Positions 25,573 through 39,108 of a stretch of 64,000 bases of DNA are shown piece after piece. Both the position numbers and the translations under genes were made by a program. Each line of letters starts with the position of its first letter. Position 1 is the stretch's first letter. Source of the DNA: Stratiolaelaps scimitus (lineage: Eukaryota; Arthropoda; Arachnida; Mesostigmata; Laelapidae); assembly GCA_019614645.1 (NCBI GenBank), contig JABWDB010000005.1, positions 4,868,001 through 4,932,000 on the forward strand, written 5' to 3'. The notes beneath the pieces are model-generated. The model ran no database searches. It was not told the DNA's origin and saw nothing but the letters and a program-made list of their open reading frames with translations.

Positions 25573-27983
25573 ATCAGATCGACTATCATTATTCGGCAGA
25601 TATTGCAGCATTTTGATGTGGAAGATCGAAAGGCGCTCACACTTGCTTCGTAAGCACTGCTATGCCTGGTGCCGCTTAATCTTACTGCGGCTGCTGCTGC
25701 AACGTTGGCTGTTGTCTTCGTCGGGGTTTTGAGGAGAGTCGACACTATCAATCTGAAAGTGTTGAACGAGGCAAGTGTGCACCAGCAGCATCAAGGATTA
25801 TGATCGCAGTGAAACACGCAGCTCATCGACAACGCTGACACTGTTAGCGCGTGAATGCGCCTCTCGGGGGTGTGTAACAGGCTTTGCCATAAAAGCTCTC
25901 ACGTCGAGTTCGGAGATGAGGGAGCGATTCCGCGAGCAGGTATGGGCCGAGAGCCGCCTCTGCTCCATACATACGCATAGTTGCTGAAGCTTCTTAGCCT
26001 CGTTATGCGCGATCAACTCAGTTCTATCTCTCGCTCTCTCTCTCTCTATCTCTCTGTCGATTTTACTCGTTCTGGCCTACTCTTCTATCGAGATCGGGCC
26101 GATCGGCAGCCGGGCAGCGACGTGGACACCGGCAGAAACGGCGACAACATCGAGACGGCATTCTTCCATTGGAGTGTTCGCCACTTGCGGATCTGTATTC
26201 CACGGGCGAAACAAAAATCGAATGTCGCATCGAGGCGGTGGGTTAATGCCAGCGAAAGAGAGAGTTGTTGGCTCGTCCATTCTCATTGCCTAGCTGCCCC
26301 TAGAGCTGTTGCTACCTCGAGAGCTACCGGTGTCTGTTGCTGCTGCTGCTGGCACCGCCGCCACCGCCGCCAACGCCGGCGTCGCCGTCAAAACATAGAC
26401 ACGGCTGCAGACTTTACGCGCAAGTGTCGCTCGGTATCGCAGATCATCGGGACGGAGTCAATGGTGTCGACAAATACCGACAAACAGCACACAATAAAGG
26501 AATTTCAATGAAGCGAATAGCACTGAAGCATCTACACACACGCACACATTGACGTGGACCTACATACATAGATAGATACATGCATAAACGCGGTTATATA
26601 CAGCTACGGCTGTGTCTCTTGGGCTCGGTGGAACCGAGGCATTACACAATGGGGGAGTTCGTTTAGAGACGATTTGCGGGAGCTGTTTGAGAATCGCGTC
26701 TTCTTGCGGCGACGCAGTTATGGGTCCCGCAGACATGGATGAGACAATCCTTCAAAAGGTTAAGCCGGCCGACGTGCGAGACATTTCTAGGTTCGCATAG
26801 CCTCTTGGGCAAAACAATGGCTGTGGAAGAAATTTCCGAATAATAATGACACAATTATTATAGCATATATAAGGGTATTATACACGCTTACTTCGGGTGA
26901 ACCCCATCGTAACTACAAGTCGAACGGCGTTGTACCAGCAGCTAGTGAGTCACATATGAACCACGAATCAAATCACAATCAAAGTAAGATACGTGAACAG
27001 GTAGAGAACATTATTCAGATGAGCAGGCCATCTTGCACCTTGACAACATGGAAACTTGTGTAATTGAGGAATTTTTTTTCTTTTAAGGCGATCGTGTTGC
27101 ATTGTGCTACATACCCGGACCAGCTCATAACACCGTTCTTATTCGCGAGAGTTGGAATGAATGAGTGCTCTCCTCTACTACCGTTCATCATTATTCTACA
27201 TACACGTGTGTATACTGCGCGCTGATGAAACCATACGAAGTGCATTGTCCAATGCTAAGCTCGTTGGATACGTCCGAAGCTCAGTTTGCCCTTCAGCATA
27301 CGACGTCTCTTCAAAGTTGCACCGTCTTCTGAGCAGCATCGTTCTGTCAAGCTGATCATTACCGGCCAGACAGACGGCTGTCTATGGCGGCCACTTCGAC
27401 GTTGACGCTGCTCGAGTACCTCCAGCATACGCCCTCACCGAGCCGGCGAACCGTCGTCGTTGGGTGCCTTCATCAGGAGCTGTGTGTTTGTACGATGGCA
27501 AATTGTATATATTCATTATGCATGTGTTTGTCGCTGGATATGTGTGTGTGTGTGTTTGTTGTTTGTTCGTTCTGTCAGTCCGTTGGCAGCTCCATGAACG
27601 TTCATGGTATAGGTATGAGTTCGGCCGGAAAAAAAAACCGGTCTAAAACGCAACGATTCGGCCACTGCTACTTCGCAGGTAGCGTCATCACGATTGTGGC
27701 TGGCAACGCATCAGCGATCGAGCGATGCAGAATCTCCTACTTTCTTTCGTTGTTCGTTCGCTACCAACGGAACAGTACCTGACCCTACCTCAGACTTCAG
27801 CCTATGCTCTCTCGTTGGGATTTTGATACCTGCTCATGTTAACGTCTGTGGAATCAAATGACGAACGATATTGTCGCATGAAGGGATATATTTCTCATTA
27901 CTCTGTACGCCTCATGCGCGAACACCTGACCTGATCACGAGCAGGTACTACTGATACATATATATGTATATATATTTATATAT

Positions 27984-28022
27984 GCCCCCTTATATATATA
28001 TATATAAATATATATAAGGGGC
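27984..28022. repeat. AT-rich hairpin capped by GCCCCC/GGGGC, plus tandem duplicate
   Basis: gcccccttatatat pairs with atatataaggggc around an AT core. It is followed by two copies of gggctatcgtaa (about 28019-28042). A microsatellite embedded in a small inverted repeat is the simplest description. Confidence 0.6.
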
Positions 28023-28701
28023 TATCGTAAGGGCTATCGTAAGAGTGTATGATGATACTATTACGAATCTGGAGGGATACAAAAAACGTGAGAAAGATGA
28101 TGAACATGCACTGACGTTCGTTCAACGACCGATGCATTTTGCACAATATAATCAGCCAATTGGGCCGTATTCCGGATCGCTCCCAAGGAGCCTTCCCTCG
28201 AATGTCGTTGAGCGTGCAACGTTACAACGCTACCGAGCTCATCGATTCGAGCGAGTAGGCTCGTTTTCGAGGCTTGTGCACGTCGCCCGCGACAATACGA
28301 CGGCAGGCTCAAGGTGGTCCTCCCCTGCTAAAGGGAAATGCCTATAAATATTCCAACACAGAAAAAAGAATACGTAGCCGAGATCGCTGCCTCCGCCACC
28401 ATTGTCATTGGCCATTGGGCTCAGTCATCGTTACGCGGCAAAGCGGAGAAGAATCGAGAGAACAACAACGCCAACATCATAACTCATCCCTGTCGCTCTA
28501 AGGCGCCGTTGATCTTGTCGACGGTGGCTACGCCAGAAGCCAGCTTAAGGCCATCTATCCGGTGATAGATTGCGGTTTTTCGCAGTTCATATCGAATGTA
28601 ACAAGATTACCGGGCTGTTCGCGGATGCCCTTCTTCCCGCGAAACGTCATAATCTCTTCATGATCTGCTTGTTACAATTCTCTTTCAATCTCTCCCTCCG
28701 T

Positions 28702-28725
28702 ATCTCTCTCTCTCTCTCTCTCTCT
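28702..28725 (+). repeat. (CT)n microsatellite; second run 28962-28990
   Basis: Two CT runs lie inside a 261-codon open frame. Translation gives Ser-Leu repeats, so the frame is low-complexity. Confidence 0.92.
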
Positions 28726-30984
28726 GAGCGTTCTCTCGCTCGATCCACGAGCTCAACGCGTACCCTTCTCTGTCCATTGTTGCTATCTTCATTCGTCAAG
28801 CATTTCTCATCCTCTCACCTCTCGCCCCCGCTACCTTTTCACACACACACACAACAGCATCATGGGCGAGTAGACGAGAAGGCACTAAGGCGGTGCCGCC
28901 CTACGACGGGATCGGCTGTGAGCGGTCGAACCGACTCGCAGCCGATAACCAAAAAAGAAGCCTCTCTCTCTCTCTCTCTCTCTTTCTCTCTAAATGACCT
29001 CGAACTTCCTACAACTGATATGAAACGGTGCGTCAGTCACCAGCTAAGCAACGCGATAGGTGCTGCTCGCAAGGCGAGAAAGAGCGGCCCGCATCGGCGG
29101 CATTTATGCCGGGGTGCCCCTCGAAAACAAACAGTTTCTCGCGATAACAGAATGATAGCGGTGCATGCGCGGAAATTACGCACTAATCGAGCTCGACCTA
29201 TCCTCTCGTGTCCAACAGGAAGACTCTTCTCAGCCTGTATCTCGATTGCGCCGCGTACGCCGGAAATTGGTGATATTCGAACCTCAGTTATACCTGACAA
29301 TTCGAGGACGAATGGCACGAAGTCGTCAACGGTCACGATGGACGAGGCGAATTGATGTCGGATCAGATATCGGCGCCATTCACGATGTGTGTGTGTGCGT
29401 ACTATAATGGGTATGTGCTGAGAATGAGTGACTGATTGTTTGAAGCGTATCTGGGTTTCGTATAGGGGTATACATCGTATAATATAACGTAATTTATAGG
29501 TGTCTAATGTAGATTAATGCGTAACGTTGCATAAAATTGCAAATTCACTTGCAATCAGTTATCTGGACCTATAAGAAAAACTGTGTCTTTCCGTATTTCG
29601 ATAACCGCTATACGCCAAGGGGCTTTACAGCGTCAGATACCTACAACTAATATATTCAGCGCGATGATAGGATGAACAACGTAAGTTGGCAGTTGTAGGC
29701 GATAACTTCAACGAGTCTCAGAGCTTCACTTTCCTTCGCTTGAGGCCGCCGCAAAAGCTGCAGCTTTGCATACTCGGGCAACACAGCGTCATTAGTCTAC
29801 ACATAGTTCATTCATAGTATATTTATAATTGATATTATTATTATTATAGTAAGAACGTATACAACAAATCTAAAAACATCACATAACAATCGCAGCGAGA
29901 TCTGGCCGGGTTTTCCGAGATCGAAGTCGCCCATTGCTCTCCCCAACGGAGCCCATACTGCCGGATTGAATCGCGAGCTGACGCGATCGTTGAAGAAGGA
30001 AATCGCCTGCCCAAGGATCACGAAAGGATTCAACGACGCGGTGTACAACACCCGAGGGTAAAGTTAGAAATGTTCTGGATCGCCGAAAGTCTTATATGAC
30101 AGTGGGCTAGGAGTTTCGGCGGGAGTACAGAAGTGACGCGTATGTTCTGCCCTTTACGTTTGACTGGATATAAGCCATTGTTGAGAGGCTCTGTCCTCTA
30201 CAAATTCGTGTTCTACAAACTCTATCGTTCGTTTGACGTTCGCCATGACGTTGCATGAAATACATTTATAGAATAAGTACCGCTATTTCCCCGCTATCTC
30301 GCTCTGTCCTCCCGCTTTCTCGTCGTATCAATTCTAGCATCAGGCGAAGCAGTGCTAGCAATCGAGTCGATGACATGGGATTTCTTCGACGCTATACACC
30401 TTGTTGTTTGTACCTCGATAATATACTGCAGTCTGGATTTTGATGCTAGACACGGTAGCGTCTCGGACATCGGTGTTTTTCTGAGCTCGAGTTCGATCTT
30501 CGCCTTTCGTCACTCTGCCCGTATTGCCGTCGGTGTTGATGTCACACCAATTGAGCTTACTATTTCCTCAGCTGACCTGCAGCTGTCTTTGCATTTCAGG
30601 TGTACCGCTGTCATACCTACTACTGTCGTGCTCGACTCGTTTGCTTTCTCCAGCAGATCTATGTGACCATAGCAATATTAACCGCATACCTGATGAAAAC
30701 GCGATTCTTGCGGATAGAATCGAAGATCACAAATCACAGCGGTGCTGCCGCTGCTGCCGTTTGCCGTTCCCATGACAAGCGCACTCAGAGGGCTGCTCGT
30801 GCATCCCCAGGGGGCACGTCATACCACAGTGACCTATTGGTCATCTAACCTGACACGGAACCGCGTCATCGTCTTAGCCAGTTGACATGACTTAGTGCAA
30901 TGAGTGTCTGTTCATTGGCTGTGGTGTCCGGCAGCAACAGGTCCGCCCGTTCATTCGTTCAGCGTTAGCAGTGGTAACAGTTTG

Positions 30985-31005
30985 CAGCAGCAGCAGCAGC
31001 AGCAG
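30985..31005 (+). repeat. (CAG)n repeat; (TGC/TGT)n follows at 31144-31191
   Basis: Triplet runs upstream of the P450 gene. They create Leu-rich, Ala-rich and Cys-rich frames on both strands. Confidence 0.85.
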
Positions 31006-31879
31006 AGCTGTAAGTACATCGCAGCGCAACGATAGCTACGAGGTGGCAGGACTTCGCAGGAACTGAGCGCTCTGCTAGTAGCGCTCTGGTGCACCCTCCT
31101 GTTGCTGGGTGCTCGCTCTACCGGCTGTCGATTCCGGCCTGCGCCTGCTGTTGCTGCTGCTGCTGCTGCCGCTGTTGCTGCTGCTGCTGGTGGTCGCGGG
31201 TGCCGGACGATCGCTGGTGATCGTTCTGCCGACTTTACTGGAGGAGCGGCAAGCGCTTTCTCGCTGTATGGCCGGCGAGGAGGGCTCCACAGGCTCCACC
31301 TATCCCTCGCCCAACTGCCAGAGGCATGTACCCAGCGCCGATTTAACAGAGAGCCGGACCGAGGTGCCATGCAGTTGATGTTTCTTGTTAGCCGCCGCAG
31401 TGTTAAGTCGGCTCCGTTCGACTCCAAGTCCGAATCGAAGTTGTAGTCGTAGAAGGACGAGGAAGAAGAGAAAGTTCGTAACAGTATTTCGCTTTTTTTT
31501 GTCATTCGGAGTGCGTGGAGAGAGAGAGCGAGAGACGTGTGCACGGCGATCCCATATAGATATCGTATCCGGCTAGCAGAGATAGGGTGCGCGCGTTTAA
31601 CATGCACCAGAGCAAGAGCCGAATTCTGCGCATCGTCTAAACTAAGGAGAACAACGTAACGTAGCCGCCGTCAACGTGCCCCCGAGAGCAGCACGATTAC
31701 GTTGCTGCCGACCCCTCTTATCGTCATTACTCCATCGACGCATCCGGTTTAGCATACGACACGCTTAAGACCGAATGTCGAGGGGTGTCACAACTCCAGC
31801 ACGGATCACGTTCCACCGTTACCATCGACGTCATCCCATTAGCACTGTGCCAACTGCCAACAACAAGACCAACAGCAAC

Positions 31880-31912
31880 AACGAGTCCTAGATATATAGT
31901 ATACATATATGC

Positions 31913-31946
<34 letters not shown>

Positions 31947-32136
31947 GCATAGTTAGTAGTTAACAAATTCTTTATTGTGGACTTCTTCGTCACTAGTGTG
32001 GTGAGATTCTTCTCTTGTATCTGCCAGCGACACTGTTCCCGCACCCATTGTTTTTCACTCGCTTCTACGTCGACGTGCACCGTTCTTCTCAATATCGTGA
32101 CTTTTGTGCTTCTTCAAAGCAGCCAGAATCAAGAAG
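31880..32136 (+). promoter_or_regulatory. Immediate upstream region / probable 5' UTR of the P450 gene
   Basis: The stretch has an AT-alternating block (31897-31949) followed by mixed sequence leading to the start codon. An in-frame TGA at 32098-32100 closes the P450 frame upstream. I cannot place a transcription start. The AT block may simply be a microsatellite, and an upstream non-coding exon is possible. Confidence 0.3.
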
Positions 32137-32612
32137 ATGGTGAGGAAGATGAAATCCCTCGTCCAGCTTGGCCAGCTAATCGCGCGGCGAACCTCGTCAA
32201 GTGCAGTGTCTCCCGTGGAGCATAGCGCCGTGTCGGCGTGCCCGTTCCACGCGCTATGGGCTAAGAAATCGGAGTCCGCGGTTCCCATTCGCCCATCCGA
32301 GTTGTCCTACGATGGCGCACGAGCCTTCGAAGAGATGCCAACACCTCGAGCGCTCCCGCTCGTTGGGACAACGCTGGACGTGGTTCGGTTCGGGGGTGCT
32401 CCACGCATCCACGAGTATTGCGATCACCGCCACAAGCAGCTGGGTCCGATCTATAGTGAGAAGTTGGGAGATGTCGAGGGGGTGTTCATCGCTGATGCCG
32501 GACTCATTCAGCAGGTGTACGCCAACGAGGGCAAGTACCCGCAGCACATGGTGCCCGAGGCATGGACCATCTACAATCAGAATAAGGGCATTAAGCGCGG
32601 CCTCTTCTTCAT
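32137..32612 (+). CDS. sad: P450 exon 1 (residues 1-158, two bases of codon 159)
   Basis: The exon encodes the targeting-like N terminus, the proline-rich hinge and the helix A/B region up to GIKRGLFF. The donor is AT|GTGAGT at 32612/32613. Two bases of the Met159 codon stay on this side and exon 2 supplies the G, so reading straight through would wrongly end the protein at a TGA just after the donor. The start codon context is aagaagATGG. Confidence 0.9.
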
Positions 32613-35600
32613 GTGAGTAGAAATACCTACCTGATTACATTACATGATATTGTGCCTGTGTGTGCGTCTGTGTATCTGTGTGCATGCGTGAGTATGTGCG
32701 CTTAAGGGAAAACATTTCATTCAGAGCGGTTGAATTATGCTATCTGTCTTGTGTCACTTTGCCTAGATAGAAAGGTCGCCTCGTAACTTAGTAAAGGTGG
32801 TGACAAAATCGCAGATTGATATCTCCACAGCGTTGACTAGCGACACCGCAGAGGTGCAGGAGGTAGGGGTGAACGTATGTATTTACGGTGGCATTACGCT
32901 CAGATGACCTGCTACTCTAAGTCAGCGATAACCGGGCACTGTTTATGAGCATGCTTCATCAATGAGTCGACGGAGACGGTGGAGGCGATCGAGCGATGTC
33001 ACCTGTTTGACCCGTAGTCAACTTGTGTCAACTTGCCAACACCGACAGGTTTTCCATTTGTGTATGCATGCGTTAACGACGGCAACGCCTAAGTTCCTTT
33101 TCGGTAACCTAAGCGTTATAGAGGAGTGCGCTTCCGTTGGTAAACTACCAAAGTTTGATTTGTACTCTACGAACCTATACATCGTATCAAAGTTGTAGTG
33201 TTCTCCATATAGTCACGGCCACGGAGGTGCGCGGATCGACTCACCTCACCCTGCGCTGGCTAGGCGACAATCAGATCAGAAGCACCGAGTCAAATTTGTG
33301 TATTGTCAATATTGTTCTTGCCTTACGTAACAATGATAAAGCATTTTCGCTCACCAGACAGCCGTCTGCCGCCAGCACTGCCCCAGTTGAGCTGTATCGC
33401 CCTAATCATACGAGCAATAATAATCCGTCGCTGGTGTTATTTTGTTCCAAACGTCTCACACGATGCAAAATGCACGCTTAATCATCACGCCTCGTATCGC
33501 CTCGACTTCGCGCTGCGTAGTGGGATGTGCAGGTCGAATCAGTGGGCGTAATTGCAATGGCAGATTAATTTCGCCAGCGACGAATAACCAACTTCTTCTA
33601 CCAAAGTCGAAACGTGGTGGGAAAAAACCCCGCAGCGGTAGATACGGCCTTACGATCATTGGGGAGCACTTTCTCCCATCTTCTACAGCGCGCCGTGGGT
33701 CTCTGTGTCTATGAGAGAGAAAAAGAAAGAGAGAGAGAGAGTCTGTCCGTGTCTGGACGAACTGGCGGGCGTGTTCCTCGATGCCGCCACCGCAGGTCCG
33801 GGGTCCGGCAGCCAACAGCGCCACCCGCAGCTCGCGGTAGAGAAACATATCTATGTGCTTGCCGTTCGTGCTAGCCACAGCTGTAACTACGGCTGCTAGT
33901 GGCACCGCCACTTCCTAGAAGATTACCACCCAGCCATAATGCAAAGATGCAGAAAAAGAAAATCTGCCAGGCAGGCCGGCCGACCGACGTTGATCGCGAC
34001 GTCTGACGCTTTGATCCGCTGGAAGAGCGTCGTCGCCGCTGCTGCTTCGTCATTGCTCTGCTGTTGGATCACCGCTCGGTGTGAGTGCCTGAATGAGTGT
34101 CTGTGTGCGTTTGTATCTTGCTTATACGTAACGTTGGCGCCGCTGCTTTTGGCCTGTTGATCCGTCGGGAAGATGAGCCGATTGCTGACGAGCACTCTTG
34201 CCGCCCCTGCGGCCGCCGCCGCCGCCGCCTCAACGAAGGCGTCGACGACGACGCGGTCTGGGCTCCCCCAAGCCGCGACGCAGCTACTGTTGCTGTTGCA
34301 GTGTACCGAGTGGCGTGGCGTGAATCCGAGCTCTGACCATCAGCCGGCCGCGTTACCACCACCAGCGATCACGTCGATGCTGACGCTTCTGCCGTCGGCA
34401 TCGGTGATTTTCGCTTGATGATTACTTTTCGCCCCACTGTTATTTCTTCTTCTTCTACTACTTGATTTTGCGCTCGTGTTTTGTCAATTAGCTGCTGCTA
34501 CGGCGGCGGCGGCGGCGGCGGCCACTGCTGTTTTTTTCTTTAAACCGTCCCGCAGATAGCATCATCGCTGTCGCTGTCGTCGCCGGCCGCGCTTCGCCCG
34601 CTCTTCCAGCTTCTTGTAGGCTCAACCAGCGGTTGGCTGTCATCGTCTGTACGTAACTGATGCCCCGGACCGGCTGCCCGAGGCAGGCGTTGTTTTGCGA
34701 TGTTTGAGTGGTCTGTTTGTGGACTGTATGCCAGCCAGGCCCCGTCTGTGATTGTGGCTCTGTGTGTGTGCGTGGTGTGTTTTGTATGCAACGACAGCCT
34801 AACAGAAGCGGTGAATTACAATCCGCCTCACTCGGATCTGCGTCGCCGATGACGGTCGGCCTTTGACGGCAACAAGCGGACCGCTTACCGGGAGTCCGCC
34901 TGTTGGTGTCGGAGGGGCTTTCGCGACGGGCTTTTGCCTTGTCAGCGAAGCCCGCCGATTCGGCGGCTGCATCGGCCGCCTTGCGATACGCTGCGCGTCG
35001 TTTTCTCGTTGCAGCGGAAGACTGCCGCTGATGTCCGCTATTTCTACTGCGATGATTACGAAGACGTCGGTGGATAGGTTAGTCGCTCGCTGCACCTGAA
35101 CGCGAGAGGTGCGGCGTGGAGCCCGGGGCTTCAGTGCCGATGCAGCGCTGCGAGCCGCGATCGTAGTTTGCTGTCGTAGCCTGCGAGCCAGATTTCCTTG
35201 CGCGGCGAATAGAGCGAACACCTAACACGATGCGAACGTCAACAGCACTTTCGCCGGGGCAACCCACCACACAGAGACATTGACAAACCGATCTGTAGCA
35301 GCAGCAGCAGCAGCCGCTGCGGCGGCGACATCATCGTCGTCGTCGGAATCAGCTATCCGGCATAAGGGGTGACCGTGTCTTTATGGTTGATATACCATGC
35401 CGTTATCGGCTATCACCATCATCCGTCTCATGTAATAGCAACAAACAACTACGTTGAATACAGCCCCGAGGAGATTCAGGGAGCTCGACAACGGTGACAA
35501 TTCAAAGACACGCTTGGCAAGATCCCCACACTAGCGAACGAAGCACAACTCAAAACGTTGCTGTCCCTTAGAGCAGGAGGGAGACACGGGGGCTTTGTAG

Positions 35601-38600
35601 CGAGGCGTAATCACATGCGCACGTCGCGTTCGCACGATATCATTTTGCCACCAGCCGCAGCAGCTACCTGCATCAAAACAAAATCATAATAATAATAATA
35701 GTATTACTCCTTGTTGTGGTTGTCGTTGTTGTTGTTCCTGCCATTGTGGTCGTGGTCGTCATGGTCGTCTTCGTGCTCCTGTTGTTGAGCTAGTTTTATC
35801 GAATGGTACCAGTTGTTGTTGTTGCTGTTCTTCCAATACTAAAGAGGAAGTACGAGGTGTATCTGCTCCCGGTGGACTAGACACACAGCCAGTAGACAGG
35901 TAGGCTGTGGTGGCCGACCATTGGGCACTTGTACATGCGATAATCACATAGGGTCCTTGTAACTCATCAGAGGGTAATTGCCTACTAGGCTACCGTTCAT
36001 CGCAATGGATGGCTAACTTGCACAGCATTGGTATAATAGCAAAAATAAATAGCCTTGCCTTTGGAGATACGGGCTACGTCTGATCAACAGAGAGAAAAGC
36101 TGGCATTAATCAACTGAAGCTGGTTAAGAATGACAGACTGGTAGACATCCAATAAAATATAATACAAGAACGTACAATGACGAGCGTCACACGCTGTGGA
36201 TTCGCCCAGGCCGCGCTGTCCCGCGCACACAGCAATGGCAATTGCTATTTATCGAATCTTAAATTCTATGTCTCAATATATTAATACATGTGGCAGGTAA
36301 CGTACGTGCGTTCATTATCTTATTATTATTATGACTATTGTATTATATCTGTTCCTGCGTTCTTTTCTAGCATAGCTGTGTCACTGCAGCTGAATGCTGT
36401 TTGTGGATACCCACTCACGGGTCCCCTGTGTCACCTCACAGGTGTCTGTATCGTTGTATGCGTTTGTGTGAAGCAATTTCAGAGCTAGACACCTGTGACC
36501 TGTGGCGACGAGCGTTAGTGATTGTTTTATATTTCGAAGCGCCTGGACAGTGGCGCCAGTAACCATTTTAGATAAATCAGCTGCCGGTAGACGCCTGAGA
36601 ATCAATCGATAGAGGTCGTACGGGTTGGGCGGATGACCAAGATGAAGTGATGAAGACCGAGACAGAGAGAGGGAGAAAGCAAATGTGTGAAAGCTCTTCT
36701 TTCAATGAGACGTGAGGATAGGGTGTCGTAAGGCGGTAACAGGTTCTATTATAGCTTTGTGAACTTGTTCACAGTGGACGCCAGTCCGGTTTCGCTCCGT
36801 GGTCAATAGGTGAGCACTTAAGTGCACTCTTTCAAGGGTGTACGTAACGTGTACTCTGTGTTGCAGCTAGACAGACGCAAAATAAGAAATCCTTCTTGAA
36901 CTCCCCCCCCCCTCCCCTTGATCTGTTCGTATTCTCACACGAACGTTTCTCTTCAGAAGCTCTTCGGCATCGGGTCGATGAGGTCAATACGGCAATTTTT
37001 TCTTCTCCGTCGAGCATAAGTGTGCCATGACTAGAGCGTTACGTCGTCGCTTACAAACTATACAATTTTGGTTACAGGGATGGAGCCGAATGGCAGGAGT
37101 GTAGGAGGGCACTCAACAACGTATTCCTTCGGCCGAAAACGGTCTCTGATCATGTGCCTGTATTCAATGAGGTGATCGGAGACATGGTCTCCCGCTGGGG
37201 CAACATTTCCGCCCGTAACAACGGCTACCTCAACGATCTCGAACGTGAACTCTACACATGGTCCATTGAATGTGAGTGAACAGTTGGCTGATTGCAAAGG
37301 CGATCTGTATAACACATGTACGTTCTAGCTGAACTAGCTTAGCGGTTACCGAAAACGAACGGAACTCTCTAAAATACACCTGACTCGAGTACGACGTTGT
37401 ATGTCTCCTGTGTTTAGCGTTGTTGCGAGTGACATCTCATAGTCCAAGATACCACAGTACACTATTGTTTTTTTTTCTTTTTCTGCTATTGTTGTCAATA
37501 CGTTCGAAAGCGTTTTCACTAAGGAGATTTTCACGATAACTTCATATTCACCTTTCATGTGACGATACAATTCTAGCTCTGGGTGCGATGATCTTCGGTC
37601 GTCGTTTGGGCTGCGTCTCGACGGCGGCAGAGCAACGGGCCGTCAACGACATTTCTGTAGAGCCGAAGTCGATTCATGAATTTGTGAATTGCGTACAGAA
37701 AATCTTCGCCGAGTCGGCCAAAATGACAACGGTATCGCCGAAGTTGGCCAGTGGCCTCCGCCTGCCCATGTGGAGACGCTTCGAGAAGGCTGCCGGACGT
37801 GCGCTCGATTTAGGTAAGTCGCTTATTAGTCGATTGCACAAGCTTTGCCATGGCACGGAGCAGTATCCAGCTGCATACGCAATCAGGAGCTAGTGGTATC
37901 CTCTACCGTTACCCAGGCACAGGTCGTCCACCGCATTCGTATCGATGCGGCGGATCATTACATTCAGCCAATTGGCACTTACTTACAGATACCAAAACAA
38001 AAACGCAGCGAGGGAGAGAGAGAGAGAGAGAGATAAGAGTTACATAGCTGGCGTGTTGTTCATCGTGTGTGCGTGTATGGATTATGACAGCATGTAAAAA
38101 TATCCTTGACATGAATTGCGTAAAATACAATGCGCGTCATGTGTCACATGAATGTGCTGCTGTGTTGGATTCGCTTTAGCACACTTCTGTATAGAAGCTG
38201 CACCAGCTCGGCCTTACGAGGCCAAAGGTGAGTGGACATCGTGAAAAAGAGAGAAACAGAGAGAGAGAGAGAGAGAGATCCTGGCAGGCCTCTTGAAGCA
38301 CAACAGCACGAAGGACCGCGCGATACTATACTATCGGTCTCGCTTCGGCAACGGACACAGCCAACATATTCATGCTGGAGTGGTCGCCCCAAAAACTGCT
38401 CTGGACTAGCGCAGTGCCAACGGTGGTTCCCAGGAAGGAAAACTGTTTTGTGTACGGTTCATGCGCCTCTCGGCGCGCGCAAATTCGCGGCCACCTCCTA
38501 TAGCGCAGTGAAAATGTCCAAGGCGATTGTGGGTACCATATGTCCACTCTGTGCGAGAGTCCAACTTCGACTGGACCCGCTATTCGGTCCGCTACTGAGT

Positions 38601-39076
38601 TCGCTGTGTGTACATCGGCACCGGACCCCACCGATTATACCATTATTATTTCTCGACCAGTTGGGCGAATGTCGCTGAAACCTTCCGCGTTGGTGCCGGG
38701 TTCGGCGGCCTTGAGCGCTGTGCCGCCTCCTCGAATGCGATGGCTCCCGGCGGCCCGAGCGCCGCCAAACTCCGGCGACTAACTCTCGCGCTAGCTCGAC
38801 CAGGTTGACTACAGCGGCTGTCAGTTGCTTCCTAGCTGAGCTCCTCGCTCGCTCACTCATGGTCCAGTGTCGCGGCCAGATTGGCGCTGGCCTGGGCCAA
38901 GCCTGAAAGACCGACAAACACCTAGGAACCCAGAGCAGGTAGTCCCCCAGTCAACTGCGTCTAGATCTATCTGCCTTGCTCCGCTCTGCGCCGCCCTGCG
39001 ATTACCATCCTTTGCGCTTCTCCTGCGCCACCACCACCACCACCGCCGCCGCCGCCGCCATCATCATCATCATTAT

Positions 39077-39108
<32 letters not shown>

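Larger units (their letters stand above)
25573..31879. other. No gene recognised
   Basis: Holds microsatellites (CT at 28.7 and 28.96 kb, AT at 27.96-28.02 kb, CAG/TGC at 31.0-31.2 kb). The long frames here (261 codons + 28570-29355; 218 codons - 30951-31607) are low-complexity products of those repeats. Confidence 0.5.

Noticed and set aside
28570..29355. Longest open frame (261 codons, +)
   Set aside because: It starts with TTG, spans two (CT)n microsatellites giving Ser-Leu repeats, has no domain, and antisense frames are equally open.
30951..31607. 218-codon minus frame with poly-Ala and poly-Cys
   Set aside because: Generated by CAG/TGC repeats; the + strand has similar open frames.
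38177..38229. Possible 33-bp micro-exon (tag|AAG...AAAG|gtgagt) in P450 intron 3
   Set aside because: Both splice sites look plausible, but exons 3 and 4 already join in frame within one helix, and inserting the segment would break it.
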